Shown: in pieces, positions 1 to 9,752 of the stretch
Layout: every line of letters begins with the position of its first letter
How positions within the stretch are numbered: the first letter of the stretch is position 1
Source: Io17-Chloro-G2 sp034420695
GTDB lineage: Bacteria > Chloroflexota > Dehalococcoidia > Lucifugimonadales > UBA3495
Reading direction: 5' to 3'
Assembly: GCA_034420695.1 (NCBI GenBank)
Contig: DAOULB010000012.1
Span: forward strand, 1-64,000
Length of the DNA stretch: 64,000 nucleotides
Program-made: the position numbers and the translations under genes
Notes under the pieces: model-generated
What the model was told of the DNA's origin: nothing
What the model saw: only the letters and a program-made list of their open reading frames with translations
The model's database searches: none

Positions 1-1160
1 GGGTTGGAGGTGTTGGCCACCCGGTCGGCCACGAAGTTGATCCGGGCCAGCAGGGAGCCGCTGTTAATCCACTCCTGCCCGGTGTACCAGCCCTCAACGC
101 TGGGCGGGTCCAGCAGGGCCTGCCCCATATAGCTGGACTCGGGACCGATGCTGGACAACTTGGGGTCCGGAACTTGGTTGGTGCCGACCAGCTTGAGAGT
201 GCTGGCGACGACTTCAGCCGGGCTCTTGACCTTGGAGAACCGGGCGTTCTTGAAGAAATCGGAGTTGAACATGGTGCGGAGCACCGCCTTCATCTCGTAG
301 CCCGACTCCTCGAAGGCGCTGATCATTGCCTCCAGGGCATCTTCGTCGGGGGACGGCTCGATGGTCCAGGCAGGAACCTGGACGTCGTCTCCAACGAAGA
401 AGTTGTACAGATGGCGGCAGATGAATCGGGAGGTGGCCGGCTGCTGCACGATGATGTCGATGATGTCTTCGCCGTTGAAGTTGCCGGTGTGCCCCAGGAA
501 CGTCTTCTCGGTCTCGTCATGGTCTTCGGGGAGATACTCGAAACGCCAAGGGAATCGTCCAAAGGGCTGCCGGGGCATCTTGGGCATGACGGTCCAGCCG
601 GTGAAGGCCCGGGAGGCCTCCCGCACGTCCACCTCGGTGTAGTTGCTGACCCCCATGGAGAAGAGCTCCAACAACTCCCGTCCCCAGTTCTCGTTGACCG
701 CGTCACGGTGGTTCTCGTTGTTGTCCAGCCAGAAAATCATGGCGGGATTCTTGGAAAGCTCGATGAGCATATCCTTGTAGTTGCCCATGCCATGTTTTCG
801 GAGCATAACCAACTGCTCCAGCATCTGGTCGCAGTTGTCCACCTTGGAGTTGCCGGTGGCAAAGACGTGGTGCCAGAACAGCGCCATCTTCTCCTGCAGA
901 GGACGCTGCGTGGTGATCATGTGGTACATCCAGTTGTATTGGCCGGGCAGGGCCGCTCCTCCCGGCAGGAGGGCGTTGGGAATATACCGCAAAAGCAGGG
1001 CGGTATTGCCGGCGGGCCGCTCTGCGGGAGGGTCGATGAGTTCATCCACCGTAGCCTCGTATCCTTGGGCTGCCAAACGTTCCAGTTCATCCCTGGTGGC
1101 GCCAAAACCGGCGCGGCGCATCAGGTGAGCAATCAGGGCCAAGTCTTGCTTGTCGGGCAT
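1..1160 (-). CDS. DUF1800 family protein, C terminus cut by window edge
   Basis: The reverse frame is open from an ATG at 1160 to the window edge, about 386 codons. The start has a strong ribosome site (AAAGGAGGG) 5 nt upstream. The N terminus begins MPDKQDLALIAHLMRRAGFG and is followed by FWHHVFATG, NWGRELLELFSMG and an AFTGW segment, which is the usual order in DUF1800 proteins. DUF1800 proteins have no firmly established biochemical role; they are often encoded beside a DUF1501 gene, which here would lie beyond the left edge. I see no signal peptide at this start. A long open frame on the opposite strand over the same bases is a GC-rich shadow. Family assignment is from remembered motifs. 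Confidence 0.85.
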   Translation of the reverse strand, partial: MPDKQDLALIAHLMRRAGFGATRDELERLAAQGYEATVDELIDPPAERPAGNTALLLRYIPNALLPGGAALPGQYNWMYHMITTQRPLQEKMALFWHHVFATGNSKVDNCDQMLEQLVMLRKHGMGNYKDMLIELSKNPAMIFWLDNNENHRDAVNENWGRELLELFSMGVSNYTEVDVREASRAFTGWTVMPKMPRQPFGRFPWRFEYLPEDHDETEKTFLGHTGNFNGEDIIDIIVQQPATSRFICRHLYNFFVGDDVQVPAWTIEPSPDEDALEAMISAFEESGYEMKAVLRTMFNSDFFKNARFSKVKSPAEVVASTLKLVGTNQVPDPKLSSIGPESSYMGQALLDPPSVEGWYTGQEWINSGSLLARINFVADRVANTSN

Positions 1161-1266
1161 ACAGTTCCCTCCTTTGCAATCGGTTGCGGTGTAACTGGCG
1201 GTTCGGGGAAACGGAACTGGGAAGCGTGCTGGGGAAGCTCAATCATAAATTCCAGCTTTACGCCTG

Positions 1267-2346
1267 TCAATTTATGCCCGCAGTCTCCATCTCCTTCAGC
1301 GCCGGCATCACTTCCCTGGCAAACAGCCTCATGCTGGCCTCGGCTTCCGGGTAGGGCATCCCACCGTATCCGAATACCGCAACGTATGAGCCGTTGCCCA
1401 CCCGCTGGCGGACGCGTTCTATTTTCTCAATGCACTGCTCCGGCGTTCCCCAGACCTGAAGCTTTGTGAAAAAGTCCCGCACGTCATCGTCGCCGTACTC
1501 GGCTACCTTTTCGGTCATGTTGTTGTAATACTCGTAGCCCTTGATGTCTTTGAAGTGGTCGTTCCTGATTTCGTAGTGCTCCATGACCGATTCCCAGTAG
1601 GCGCCCACGTAACGCCGGGCCATTTCCTCGGCCCGTTCCGGGTCCTCGTGGCAGTAGGTGAAGCCAACGACTATTGGGGCCGGAGGCTCTTCCCGGTTCA
1701 CGTCCCGGTAAACCTCCCGGTAGGCGTCAAGTTCCAAGACCACGTCGTCCCAAGGTTTCTGGGGGATTATCAGCAGGCCCACGCCCAGCTCGGCCATCAC
1801 CCTGGAGGATTCCGGTGAAACTGCAGCGGCGTAGGTCCGGCCCTTGAAACTGCTTATTGGAGCAGGACGGATAGGGGCTCTGGGCTGCTTGACGAACTCA
1901 CCTTCAAACTCGCAGTAGCCTTGTTCCAGCCCGGAGAGCAGGGTCTCAGCCGATTCAATAAAACGGGTGCGAGACTCGTTCATGTCCAGCCGGAAACCCT
2001 GGTATTCCACCCTGGCCAGCCCCCGTCCGATTCCCAGGATCAACCGCCCGTCGCTGAGGTTATCCAGCATGGACACTTCTTCGGCCACCCGCATCGGGTC
2101 ATGCCAAGGAAGCACCACAACCATGGTGCCCAATTTCACTTGTGTGGTCCGCGCCGCCACGTATGACAGGTACTGCAGCGGGTCGGGGCACATGGTGTAG
2201 TCGGTGAAATGGTGCTCCACCCCCCAGACCGACTCGTACCCCAATGGTTCGGCCAAGTCGGCCAATCGCAGCTCGTTCTTGTAGACCTCGAAATCGGAAA
2301 GGTCACTATTGACGTTTTGAAAAACCGTGGACATCCCGACGTGCAT
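1267..2346 (-). CDS. LLM class flavin-dependent oxidoreductase (luciferase-like monooxygenase)
   Basis: The 359-aa product has the bacterial luciferase-like TIM-barrel layout. An N-terminal strand (HVGMSTVFQN) is followed by the LAEPLGYESVWGVEHHF helix and strand typical of the family. Later come KLGTMVVVLPWHDPMRVAEE, LDNLSDGRLILGIGRG and a C-terminal VWGTPEQCIEKIE segment. Enzymes of this class use reduced flavin (FMNH2 or F420) and often oxygen to oxidise small organic substrates; the substrate here cannot be read from sequence. The start is supported by AAGGAG 7 nt upstream. Expanded sets of such enzymes are reported for SAR202 Chloroflexota, which fits the rest of the window. It precedes the DUF1800 gene by about 106 nt on the same strand and may be co-transcribed with it. 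Confidence 0.9.
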   Translation of the reverse strand: MHVGMSTVFQNVNSDLSDFEVYKNELRLADLAEPLGYESVWGVEHHFTDYTMCPDPLQYLSYVAARTTQVKLGTMVVVLPWHDPMRVAEEVSMLDNLSDGRLILGIGRGLARVEYQGFRLDMNESRTRFIESAETLLSGLEQGYCEFEGEFVKQPRAPIRPAPISSFKGRTYAAAVSPESSRVMAELGVGLLIIPQKPWDDVVLELDAYREVYRDVNREEPPAPIVVGFTYCHEDPERAEEMARRYVGAYWESVMEHYEIRNDHFKDIKGYEYYNNMTEKVAEYGDDDVRDFFTKLQVWGTPEQCIEKIERVRQRVGNGSYVAVFGYGGMPYPEAEASMRLFAREVMPALKEMETAGIN

Positions 2347-2613
2347 GGTCTGCTCCTTGAGGGGCTAGAGCTTTACGTAAGATGCGAAGTCCAGAGAATG
2401 AGAAGCGAGAGCCGGTTCGACGCCATTATAACCCCTGGAATCGGGGAAAGGATTCCGGTAACAACTCTCCCGGACCTCGGCTTTTGTCCGGGGTATGACC
2501 TTTTCGAATTGAGCCCCAAGTGTAGCTCTGAGATAATTGTTTACCGGCCGTGTCTTAGCCAGCTAACTCGGCATACTCACCACTCATCGAGTCTAAATCC
2601 AAGCAGGTCAAAA

Positions 2614-4464
2614 ATGCCGGACTCCCTCTCCTCAGGGCAGCTTATTCCCGAATCATTTCCATTTAATGCCGTGTTTCACTTCTTCGTTGAACCGGCCTTT
2701 CAGGGGTCCGTGGCGCTGGACGCCTTGAACTGGCGGGACAGTGCATCCCCGGAATCCCGAAGGGCCTTCAACAAGGCGATGCGGGGCAGCGGAATAAAGA
2801 TTGATGGGTTCAGGCCTCAGAACATTCACCTTGCTCCCAGCCACAAGCTACTAGACTCTATTTCCGGTAGCATTACTTCCTCACCTGAGATTGCCAGCGC
2901 AATCTTGAAATTATGGTTGGAGGCGAACGAAGAACTGCATCAGGCAGTCGTCGCTCATCTCGCAGAAGCTGGTTCTGGGTCGGATACGCGGTCCTTCTCT
3001 GATGCAGTCTCCTTTGGAGTCAGGCCATTTGATGATTGGCAACGGGACCGGGACAGGATAAGCGAAGTCCATGACGGTTTTGAAGCTGACGACATAGGCC
3101 TGATGCTTTGCCTTGTGTCGGCCACAATGCCAGTTGACCTCACTGACGGCGAGCCGGAAGCGTCGGATCAACTGGATCAAAAGGTTGCGGAGTCCCTTTC
3201 AGACTTAATAGACATACTGGAAAGGCTGCCGGCCAGCGCTTCTTTGTGGACCAAGGCTGTACCGGAGTTTCTGGACAGAGTCTCGGAAATCAGGACTGAA
3301 AAGGATAACGAACGCAACCACGCCGCCAACCTTGACCAGATACTGGCGGATGTCGGGAACAGGTTCGCCGTCGAGTTAGGCTACTTGGAAAGGAACATTA
3401 CCCCTTGGAGTGCGTCCAGACTGTCTGCATCCGTCACGACGTCCCAGGCCCTGGCTCTGGCCCAGGAGTTGGAGAGATCGTTGGAGGAGTACGCTCCCCT
3501 AAGAGAGCAGGCTCCAGTGAGAGCGAAGGAACTCGTCCGGGCCGAAAAACGCGGCCAAATGGAGTCAACCATTCTATCTATCCTGGACAGGCTCGATGAG
3601 ATGATGGCCGGTGGCAGGCCTTCCCAGGACGGGCCGCCGCCGGATGCGCCTCAAGCCTTGCCGGTAGCCTTGGGGGCCTCTGAAGTCCCGGAGGCCGGGC
3701 AAGAACCGCTGCAGGAACCGCTGGACGATGCGCCGCCCAAGGCGATAGATAATCCACCCGTAGTCATGCCTGAAAGTCCCGGCACCACTGCGGCTATAGA
3801 CCCGACAGGAACCCGTGATGCGCCGGGATACGTTGCTGAAAGCCCCGAAGACGTGGCGGCGGCAACGGAGAGGCTGGATGCGCTGCTATCTGAGATTGAA
3901 GACCTCAAGAACGACAATAGCGAGCTAAAGAACGACCTGCACGACAGTCGGTACCTGGAAGAATATTGGAGGCTGGCTTACCAAAAAGAACGGGCACACG
4001 AAACCCAAGTACCGGACTTGGAATTCGGGAACGTCAAAGAAGTCGTTGATTGCGCATCGCGCCAGTTCAAGGACCGGCTGATCTTCCAACTGAATTCTGA
4101 TTCGGAAGTCGAGGAAAACCCGTTTGAGACTCCCCAAGCTTTGTGGGCTGCCCTGTGTTGGCTAGGCACCGACTATTACGAATCTCGTATGGGTCGCCTG
4201 CCCATGACCGATATAGACCTATCGGTCCGCGAGGCCTGTGGCTGGTGGTACAAGAGCGACCAGCACGACACGACTATGGGCAAGTACAAGAAGTCCTACA
4301 CGACAAGGGTTGGCGGCAAGACCTATTGGTTGGAAGAGCACATTGGCAAGGGGACGAACCCGGACGCCCGCTACACCATACGTGTTGGGTTCGATTGGGG
4401 CAAGGAACAACAAAAAGTGATCGTCGGCTTCATCGGCAAGCACCAGAGGTCCGACGCAAGTTGA
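2614..4464 (+). CDS. uncharacterised 616-aa protein with Pro/Ala-rich linker, coiled coil and C-terminal module
   Basis: The frame is open from 2209, but that extension overlaps the neighbouring oxidoreductase gene on the other strand. The ATG at 2614 (MPDSLSSGQLIPESF) is the more likely start, with only a weak ribosome site. Three parts are visible: a helical N-terminal region of about 330 residues; a Pro/Ala-rich low-complexity linker (roughly residues 330-420); and a charged heptad-like coiled coil (RLDALLSEIEDLKNDN) leading into a C-terminal globular module. That module ends with TYWLEEHIGKGTNPDARYTI and then VIVGFIGKHQ. I recall similar endings on large unassigned bacterial proteins but cannot name the family. 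Base composition is more AT-rich than its neighbours and it stands alone between two minus-strand genes, so acquisition is plausible. Function unknown. Confidence 0.75.
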   Translation: MPDSLSSGQLIPESFPFNAVFHFFVEPAFQGSVALDALNWRDSASPESRRAFNKAMRGSGIKIDGFRPQNIHLAPSHKLLDSISGSITSSPEIASAILKLWLEANEELHQAVVAHLAEAGSGSDTRSFSDAVSFGVRPFDDWQRDRDRISEVHDGFEADDIGLMLCLVSATMPVDLTDGEPEASDQLDQKVAESLSDLIDILERLPASASLWTKAVPEFLDRVSEIRTEKDNERNHAANLDQILADVGNRFAVELGYLERNITPWSASRLSASVTTSQALALAQELERSLEEYAPLREQAPVRAKELVRAEKRGQMESTILSILDRLDEMMAGGRPSQDGPPPDAPQALPVALGASEVPEAGQEPLQEPLDDAPPKAIDNPPVVMPESPGTTAAIDPTGTRDAPGYVAESPEDVAAATERLDALLSEIEDLKNDNSELKNDLHDSRYLEEYWRLAYQKERAHETQVPDLEFGNVKEVVDCASRQFKDRLIFQLNSDSEVEENPFETPQALWAALCWLGTDYYESRMGRLPMTDIDLSVREACGWWYKSDQHDTTMGKYKKSYTTRVGGKTYWLEEHIGKGTNPDARYTIRVGFDWGKEQQKVIVGFIGKHQRSDAS

Positions 4465-4474
4465 AGCTATTGCC

Positions 4475-5854
4475 TTATACCACCGGCCACCGGGAGGGGA
4501 AGGACGCGCCGGTCCGGGCCAACAGGGCCTCACCCCTTTTCTGGAGTTCCTCTATTAGTTCCCTCTCGTCTACGAACAGAGGCTGGTGCTTTTCTACAAC
4601 CACTCTTCCATCGACGATGACTGTGTGGACGCTGCGCCCGTCGGCATTGTAGACCAAGTTGTTGACTGGGTTGAACAGGCCCCGCCACTCGGGCCTCATT
4701 GTGTCGAACAGGACTAGGTCGGCCTTTTTGCCGGGCTCGATGGAACCGATTTCATCACCCAAGCCCAAGGCTTCAGCACCGGATATTGTCGCCATTTCCA
4801 AGGCTGTCTCAGCGGGAATCAGGCCGGTGTCCTCCCTGGCGTCCTTATAAAGGACTGCCGCCAAGTACATTGAGCGCATGGTCTCTATCAGGTTGGAGTT
4901 GTTCCCGGCGTCGGTGCCCAGCCCCACGGTGATTCCGGAGGCCAGCATTTCCGGCAGCAAGCCGGTGTTGGTCATGCCGGCCCCTCCCTTGATGGCCGCG
5001 GTGGGGCAGACAACGCCCTTGGCCCCGGTGCGGGCCATTGCCGTTACTTCCTCCCGGTCCATCCCCAGCAGGTGCGCCAGAAGTACCTTGGGTCCCAGTA
5101 CACCCAGGTCCTCCAAGTAGCCGGTTGGCCTGCGTCCATGCTCGTCCAAGCAGGCTTGGACCGACCGGGGAGAGTTGTTGTGGTGGAGGGTAAGACCGGT
5201 GCCATACCGGTCGGCCAAGCCCTTCGCCGCGGTCAAGAGCTCCGGGGAGCAAAACTCCCAGGAGAAGGGCATGGCCCAAGCGCTCACCCTGCCCTCCAGT
5301 TCACCGTCATAGCCGGTTATGGCCTGCTCCATCAGGGCTGCGGCCTCGGCTGTAGAGTAAACCGGCAGATTGAGCGGATTGGGCCGGTCGGTGACCTGGC
5401 AGCCGGTAATCATCCGGCACCCGGAAAGCCGGTACGCTTCCATGCAGGTGTCCAAGTGCTTGGTGCTGCCGGGGTCGAGGAAGCAGGTGGTGCCATACTT
5501 CAATAGCTCGGTTATCGCCAGCAGCGAGGTGCAGTACTCCTCATCGGGGGTCATGGCCGCTTGGAGCTTGAAGACGTTGGGCAGGTACTCCGGGCCCAAG
5601 TCGTCGGGAAAGACGCCCCGGACAGCGTGGGCATAGCTGACGTGCATATGCCCGTTGCAGAAACCGGGGGTCACCACCATCTCGCGGGCGTCGATAACTC
5701 GGTCGGCCGGTTCCCCCGCCAAATCCGACGCCTTACCTACCCGGCTTATCCGGCTGTCGGCCACCACTACAGAGCCGTCATTGATAATACGGCGCTGCGG
5801 GTCCATGGTAAGAAGGAATCGGGCGTTTTCGATTTTCAGGGAGGCTTCAGCCAT
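4475..5854 (-). CDS. amidohydrolase superfamily deaminase/hydrolase
   Basis: The 459-aa protein is a metal-dependent amidohydrolase of the cytosine/guanine deaminase, TrzN/AtzA and MTA/SAH deaminase type. The first metal motif is H69-M-H71 in GFCNGHMHVSYAH. Further ligands appear to be H224 or H225 (LTLHHN), H261 (VLLAHLLG) and D315 (GLGTDAGNNSN). The N-terminal beta-sandwich strand and C-terminal GSIEPGKKADLVLFD segment are standard. The full set of metal ligands is present, so it should be active; substrate is not determinable, with N-heterocycle deamination most likely. It starts 25 nt after the stop of the molybdopterin dehydrogenase gene, has no obvious ribosome site of its own and is probably translationally coupled, suggesting a shared catabolic pathway. 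Confidence 0.88.
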   Translation of the reverse strand: MAEASLKIENARFLLTMDPQRRIINDGSVVVADSRISRVGKASDLAGEPADRVIDAREMVVTPGFCNGHMHVSYAHAVRGVFPDDLGPEYLPNVFKLQAAMTPDEEYCTSLLAITELLKYGTTCFLDPGSTKHLDTCMEAYRLSGCRMITGCQVTDRPNPLNLPVYSTAEAAALMEQAITGYDGELEGRVSAWAMPFSWEFCSPELLTAAKGLADRYGTGLTLHHNNSPRSVQACLDEHGRRPTGYLEDLGVLGPKVLLAHLLGMDREEVTAMARTGAKGVVCPTAAIKGGAGMTNTGLLPEMLASGITVGLGTDAGNNSNLIETMRSMYLAAVLYKDAREDTGLIPAETALEMATISGAEALGLGDEIGSIEPGKKADLVLFDTMRPEWRGLFNPVNNLVYNADGRSVHTVIVDGRVVVEKHQPLFVDERELIEELQKRGEALLARTGASFPSRWPVV

Positions 5855-5879
5855 GGGGCAGATGTCGAGCCGGAGGCGT

Positions 5880-8144
5880 TCAGCCCCCGTTCTTGGCCTT
5901 CAGCGCGGCCAGGACCTTTTCTGCAGTGATGGGCAGGTCGGTGATGCGGACGCCGACGGCGTCCTCCACGGCGTTGGCAATGGCCGCCGCCACCGGAACG
6001 TTGCTGCTCTCGCCGATGCCCTTGCTGGCGTAGGGGGCCGGGCCGGACGGTTCGCCAACCAACAGGGTGACCAGTTCGGGAAGGTCCCGTATGGTGGGAA
6101 TCTTGTAGTCGCCCAGGCTCAGGGTGGAAATCCGGCCTTCCTCGCTGGCCAGTTCCTCCATCAAGGCATAGCCCAAGCCTTGGATTACCCCGCCCTCGAT
6201 CTGCCCTTGGTGGTTCAAGGGGTTGATTACGGTGCCCACGTCATGCACCGAGACTATCTTGTTGACTTTAACCTCTCCGGTTTCCCGGTCCACTTCTACC
6301 TCCGCGGTCTGGGTGCAGAAGGAAGTGACCGGGGACGTGGGAGCGGTAAAGACATTTTCCGCGGTCAAGGGCTCCCCAGCCGCGTCGGCAGCCCTGGCGG
6401 CCAATTCACTGAGGGGAAGCTCCTGGGCTTCCCGCCCCGGAGCTTCTTCCCGGCGCACCGCCCCTTCTTCCAGCCGCAGTTCGTCTTGGGGGCAACCCAG
6501 CAACTCGGCGGCGGCCGCAAGAATTCTCTCCTTGAGGCCGGACGAGGCGCCCAAGACCGCTTGCCCCGAGGTGTAGGTCACCCGGCTGCCGCCGGAGCCG
6601 GAGTCGAAGTCCACCGCGTCGGTGCCTTCCACCACGATGCTGACGTCTTCGTAGGGGATGGTGAGGTCTTCCCCCACTATCTGGCGGAGGACGGTGTGGG
6701 CTCCGGTGCCGGTATCCCAAAGGGACATGTGCAGGGTGGCCTTGCCGTCCTCCTCCAAGACCACCTTGGCAGTGGACTGGCCGGAGCCCGGCGGCTGGTC
6801 CGCCATGGCCATCCCCCTGCCAACCGAAGTGTTCGCCGAACCGGCTTTGGGGGCCGTCCAACCCGCGGCTTGGGCACCCTCCCGCAGGGTCTCCTCAGCC
6901 CGGATCTCCTCCCATTTGCCGCCGGTGGGAGAGGCATCACCGTCGTGGAGCACGTTGCGCAGCCGGAATTCGTAGGGGTCTATGCCCATCTCCCGGGCAA
7001 TCATGTCCATGTGTGACTCAACGGCGAAGGTCACCTGGGGCTTGGCCGGGGCCCTCATGTGGCCGCAGGGCACGTTGTTGGTGTAAACCATGTAGCTGTC
7101 GATGTTGATGTTGGGGATGACGTAGGGGCCGCCGGCCCGGTCTGCTCCGCCCAAGTACACTCTGGGCTTGAAGGCCCCGTAGGCCCCGCTGTTGAACACG
7201 GTGGTGGCCTGCCGGGCCCATAGTCGTCCGTCGCTCTTTACGCCAGTCTTCAGGGTAATTACCGCCGGGTGTCGGGGGTTGCCGGCCATCAGTTCCTGGA
7301 TGTAGTCCATGGCCATTTTCACCGGGCGTCCGGACTTCAGGGCCAAGTAGTAACACAAAGGAACATCCATGAATGAGCCCTTGCCGCCAAAGTCGCCCCC
7401 AATGCTGCAAGGGTTGAAGGTAATCATCTCCTCGGGGATGTCCCAAGCAGTGGACATCTGCTGGCGCAGGCCAAAGGGGGCCTTGTTGTTTACCCAGCCT
7501 TCCACCCGGCCGCTGTCGTCCACCCGGATGATGCAAGCGTGGGGCTCTATGTAGGCGTGGTGCACCAGTTGGGCATTGAAGGTATGCTCGAAAATCAGGT
7601 CAGACTCCCGGAACCCCTGCTCCACGTCGCCGTTGGACCAGTTGTTCTCGGCAAAGACGTTATTGACTTGGGAAGCCGGGCGGGGCAAGCCGGCGTAACT
7701 GTCCATGTCCGGGTGCAACACCGGGGCATCGCTCCTCATGGCCTCAAGGGGGTCGAACACCCCGGGGAGTTCCTCGTATTCGACTTCGATGAGCAGCAGT
7801 GCTTCCTCAGCAGCGTCGGCGTCAACCGCCGCCACCGCGGCAACTTTCTCTCCGACGAAGCGCACCCGGTCCCGGGCCAAAACCGGCACGTCCCTCAACA
7901 GCCGCCCCACGTTTCGCTCGGGCAGGTCGGCACCAGTGAGAACGGCATGGACGCCGGGCACCGAGGCAGCCCGGGAGACGTCGATCTTGGCGATCCTCGC
8001 ATGAGGAAATGGCGAACGCAGGACCTTTCCGACCAACATTCCGGGAAGCACTATATCGGTAGTATAGGTGGCATTGCCCGACACCTTGTCGGGACCCTCT
8101 CCCCTGGCTACCGAATGACCGACAACAGCATGGGCAGTTACCAT
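5880..8144 (-). CDS. xanthine dehydrogenase family, molybdopterin-binding large subunit
   Basis: The 754-aa protein matches the CoxL/XdhB-type large subunit of molybdenum hydroxylases. The N-terminal a/b-hammerhead region carries GEGPDKVSGNATYTTDI. A molybdopterin-contact segment CSIGGDFGGKGSF lies near residues 246-258. The C-terminal KGIGESSNVP contains the expected catalytic glutamate. I place the start at 8144 because GGGGAGGA sits 5 nt upstream; the frame stays open to 8177. Such enzymes hydroxylate N-heterocycles or aldehydes using water, passing electrons to FeS and FAD subunits. Those two partner subunits are not in the window, which is unusual. The amidohydrolase immediately downstream fits a purine- or heterocycle-degrading pair. 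Exact substrate unknown. Confidence 0.9.
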   Translation of the reverse strand: MVTAHAVVGHSVARGEGPDKVSGNATYTTDIVLPGMLVGKVLRSPFPHARIAKIDVSRAASVPGVHAVLTGADLPERNVGRLLRDVPVLARDRVRFVGEKVAAVAAVDADAAEEALLLIEVEYEELPGVFDPLEAMRSDAPVLHPDMDSYAGLPRPASQVNNVFAENNWSNGDVEQGFRESDLIFEHTFNAQLVHHAYIEPHACIIRVDDSGRVEGWVNNKAPFGLRQQMSTAWDIPEEMITFNPCSIGGDFGGKGSFMDVPLCYYLALKSGRPVKMAMDYIQELMAGNPRHPAVITLKTGVKSDGRLWARQATTVFNSGAYGAFKPRVYLGGADRAGGPYVIPNINIDSYMVYTNNVPCGHMRAPAKPQVTFAVESHMDMIAREMGIDPYEFRLRNVLHDGDASPTGGKWEEIRAEETLREGAQAAGWTAPKAGSANTSVGRGMAMADQPPGSGQSTAKVVLEEDGKATLHMSLWDTGTGAHTVLRQIVGEDLTIPYEDVSIVVEGTDAVDFDSGSGGSRVTYTSGQAVLGASSGLKERILAAAAELLGCPQDELRLEEGAVRREEAPGREAQELPLSELAARAADAAGEPLTAENVFTAPTSPVTSFCTQTAEVEVDRETGEVKVNKIVSVHDVGTVINPLNHQGQIEGGVIQGLGYALMEELASEEGRISTLSLGDYKIPTIRDLPELVTLLVGEPSGPAPYASKGIGESSNVPVAAAIANAVEDAVGVRITDLPITAEKVLAALKAKNGG

Positions 8145-8405
8145 CGAATCCTCCCCGAGAATTGCCGGCCCTCGCAAGGCCAGCCAGTAATGGAGTAGCT
8201 ACAGCCGAGGTTACAGCCGCCACCCTGGAGTGTCAATCTTACACACTCCTTCATTCGTGGACTCTAAAACGCAAAGCCGGTGACAGGACAACGCTTCGCA
8301 AATTGTGGATAGGCCGGAGACCCATCAGTGGAGACGGTCTCCATATAATTCCAACGGACCGTATGGTACTCTGCCGGGTGCCCCGGACAGTTTACCCAAG
8401 GTTAT

Positions 8406-9710
8406 ATGTCCGATAATCCACATCAACCCCAAGTCTCCAGTCCACCTCCCAGGAGGAGTTGGACGCCGCGGTTGGACACCTTTCAGATCGCCCTGCAATA
8501 CCGGGACTTCCGGTTGGTTTGGGTAGGCAACTTCTTCTCCCAAGGCGCTCAATGGATGCAGGTCCTAACCATCGGATGGCTTGTCCTCAAGCTTACCGAC
8601 GGCAACGCCTTGCTGACCGGGACAGTGGTTGGGATTCGGACCTTTCCCGTCTTGCTGATCGGACCCTGGGCCGGGGTGCTGGCCGACCGGGTCGACCGCC
8701 GCAAGTTGATTATCATCGCCCAGTTGGGCATGGCAGCAGCCGCCATTGTCTTTGCATTCCTGGTAATTGCGACGGACTTAGAGTCGGAAACGCCCAGCGG
8801 CCCGCTGCGCTGGTGGCACCCATTCATCTACATGACCATTGCCGGCGTCGGTCACAGCTTCATCCAGCCGGTGCGCAACGCCTTGGTCGCCAATACCGTT
8901 CCCAGGCAAGCCATAGTCAGGGCCATGACCTTGAACAGCATGGCTTTTCCCACCACAAGGATCGTCGCCCCTGCCATCGGCGGAATAATCATCGCTACGC
9001 TGGGCTTCAACTGGAACTTCTTCCTGGAGGCGCTGGCCTACATCATCATGGTCGGACTAATGATTCCGGTGCGGCTGCCCTACAGCGCCCAGGAAAGGCA
9101 GTCCAGCGTTTCGGCGCTAAACAGTTTGCGAGACGGCATTAGCTACGTCTGGCGGGAGAAGCCGGTCCTTCAATTGATAGTCATGTCCTTCATACCCAAC
9201 ATGGTGTTCACACCCCTGCTTTTCATTCTGCCGGTGTTCACCAGCGAGGTGCTGGGGAGGGACGCCGATGCCGGAGGGATTCTCTCGGCGGCCATCGGCG
9301 CCGGCGGGATAGTCGCGGGAGTGCTCATAACAGCTTGCGGGTTCCTAGCGGGGAAAGGGAAGGCGACTTTCTTTGGGCTGATCGGCGGCTGCCTGTTCAT
9401 TCTGGTCTTTGCCCAGTCAACTTGGTATGCAGTTTCGATTGCAACCCTGGCCTGTTTGGGGTTCTGCCAGTACTACTTCCGGACGGGCAACAGCACGCTC
9501 ATCCAGGCTATTATTCCCGACCAACTCCGAGGCCGGGTCATGAGCATCTACCAGTTGGACAACGGATTTGTGCCCCTGGCCACCTTTGCTACCAGCTGGC
9601 TGGTGCACATCTGGAACCCCGGCGATACCTACACCGTTATTGCCGGCATCAGCCTACTCTTGGCAGTGGCGCAACTTTGGGTGTTCCACCAAGCCCGGCG
9701 GCTGGCGTGA
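8406..9710 (+). CDS. MFS transporter, MFS_3/EntS-like
   Basis: The 434-aa protein is hydrophobic with about 12 predicted membrane helices. It opens with a polar N terminus and the FQIALQYRDFRLVWVGNFFS segment seen in EntS/enterobactin-exporter-like and MFS_3 transporters. The loop GVLADRVDRRKL between helices 2 and 3 is the MFS signature. A second family-typical loop is QLRGRVMSIYQ. The ATG at 8406 is preceded by AAGG about 5 nt upstream. A TATAAT at 8344-8349 could be a -10 element, but no matching -35 box is at the right distance. Located in the inner membrane; likely an exporter of a small molecule, substrate unknown. It diverges from the dehydrogenase gene. Confidence 0.88.
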   Translation: MSDNPHQPQVSSPPPRRSWTPRLDTFQIALQYRDFRLVWVGNFFSQGAQWMQVLTIGWLVLKLTDGNALLTGTVVGIRTFPVLLIGPWAGVLADRVDRRKLIIIAQLGMAAAAIVFAFLVIATDLESETPSGPLRWWHPFIYMTIAGVGHSFIQPVRNALVANTVPRQAIVRAMTLNSMAFPTTRIVAPAIGGIIIATLGFNWNFFLEALAYIIMVGLMIPVRLPYSAQERQSSVSALNSLRDGISYVWREKPVLQLIVMSFIPNMVFTPLLFILPVFTSEVLGRDADAGGILSAAIGAGGIVAGVLITACGFLAGKGKATFFGLIGGCLFILVFAQSTWYAVSIATLACLGFCQYYFRTGNSTLIQAIIPDQLRGRVMSIYQLDNGFVPLATFATSWLVHIWNPGDTYTVIAGISLLLAVAQLWVFHQARRLA

Positions 9711-9752
9711 CGAGGCAGGAATAGAAACTTTTCAGGACCAGCCGCAGCTGAG

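Noticed and set aside
174..1469. 431-aa plus-strand open frame
   Set aside because: It is antisense to the DUF1800 gene and the end of the oxidoreductase gene, both of which have ribosome sites and family motifs; its own product shows no motif.
2209..2613. N-terminal extension of the 616-aa protein
   Set aside because: It overlaps the start of the opposite-strand oxidoreductase gene and adds low-complexity residues; a start at 2614 removes the conflict.
5655..7016. 453-aa plus-strand open frame
   Set aside because: Antisense shadow of the molybdopterin dehydrogenase and amidohydrolase genes in GC-rich DNA; low-complexity product.
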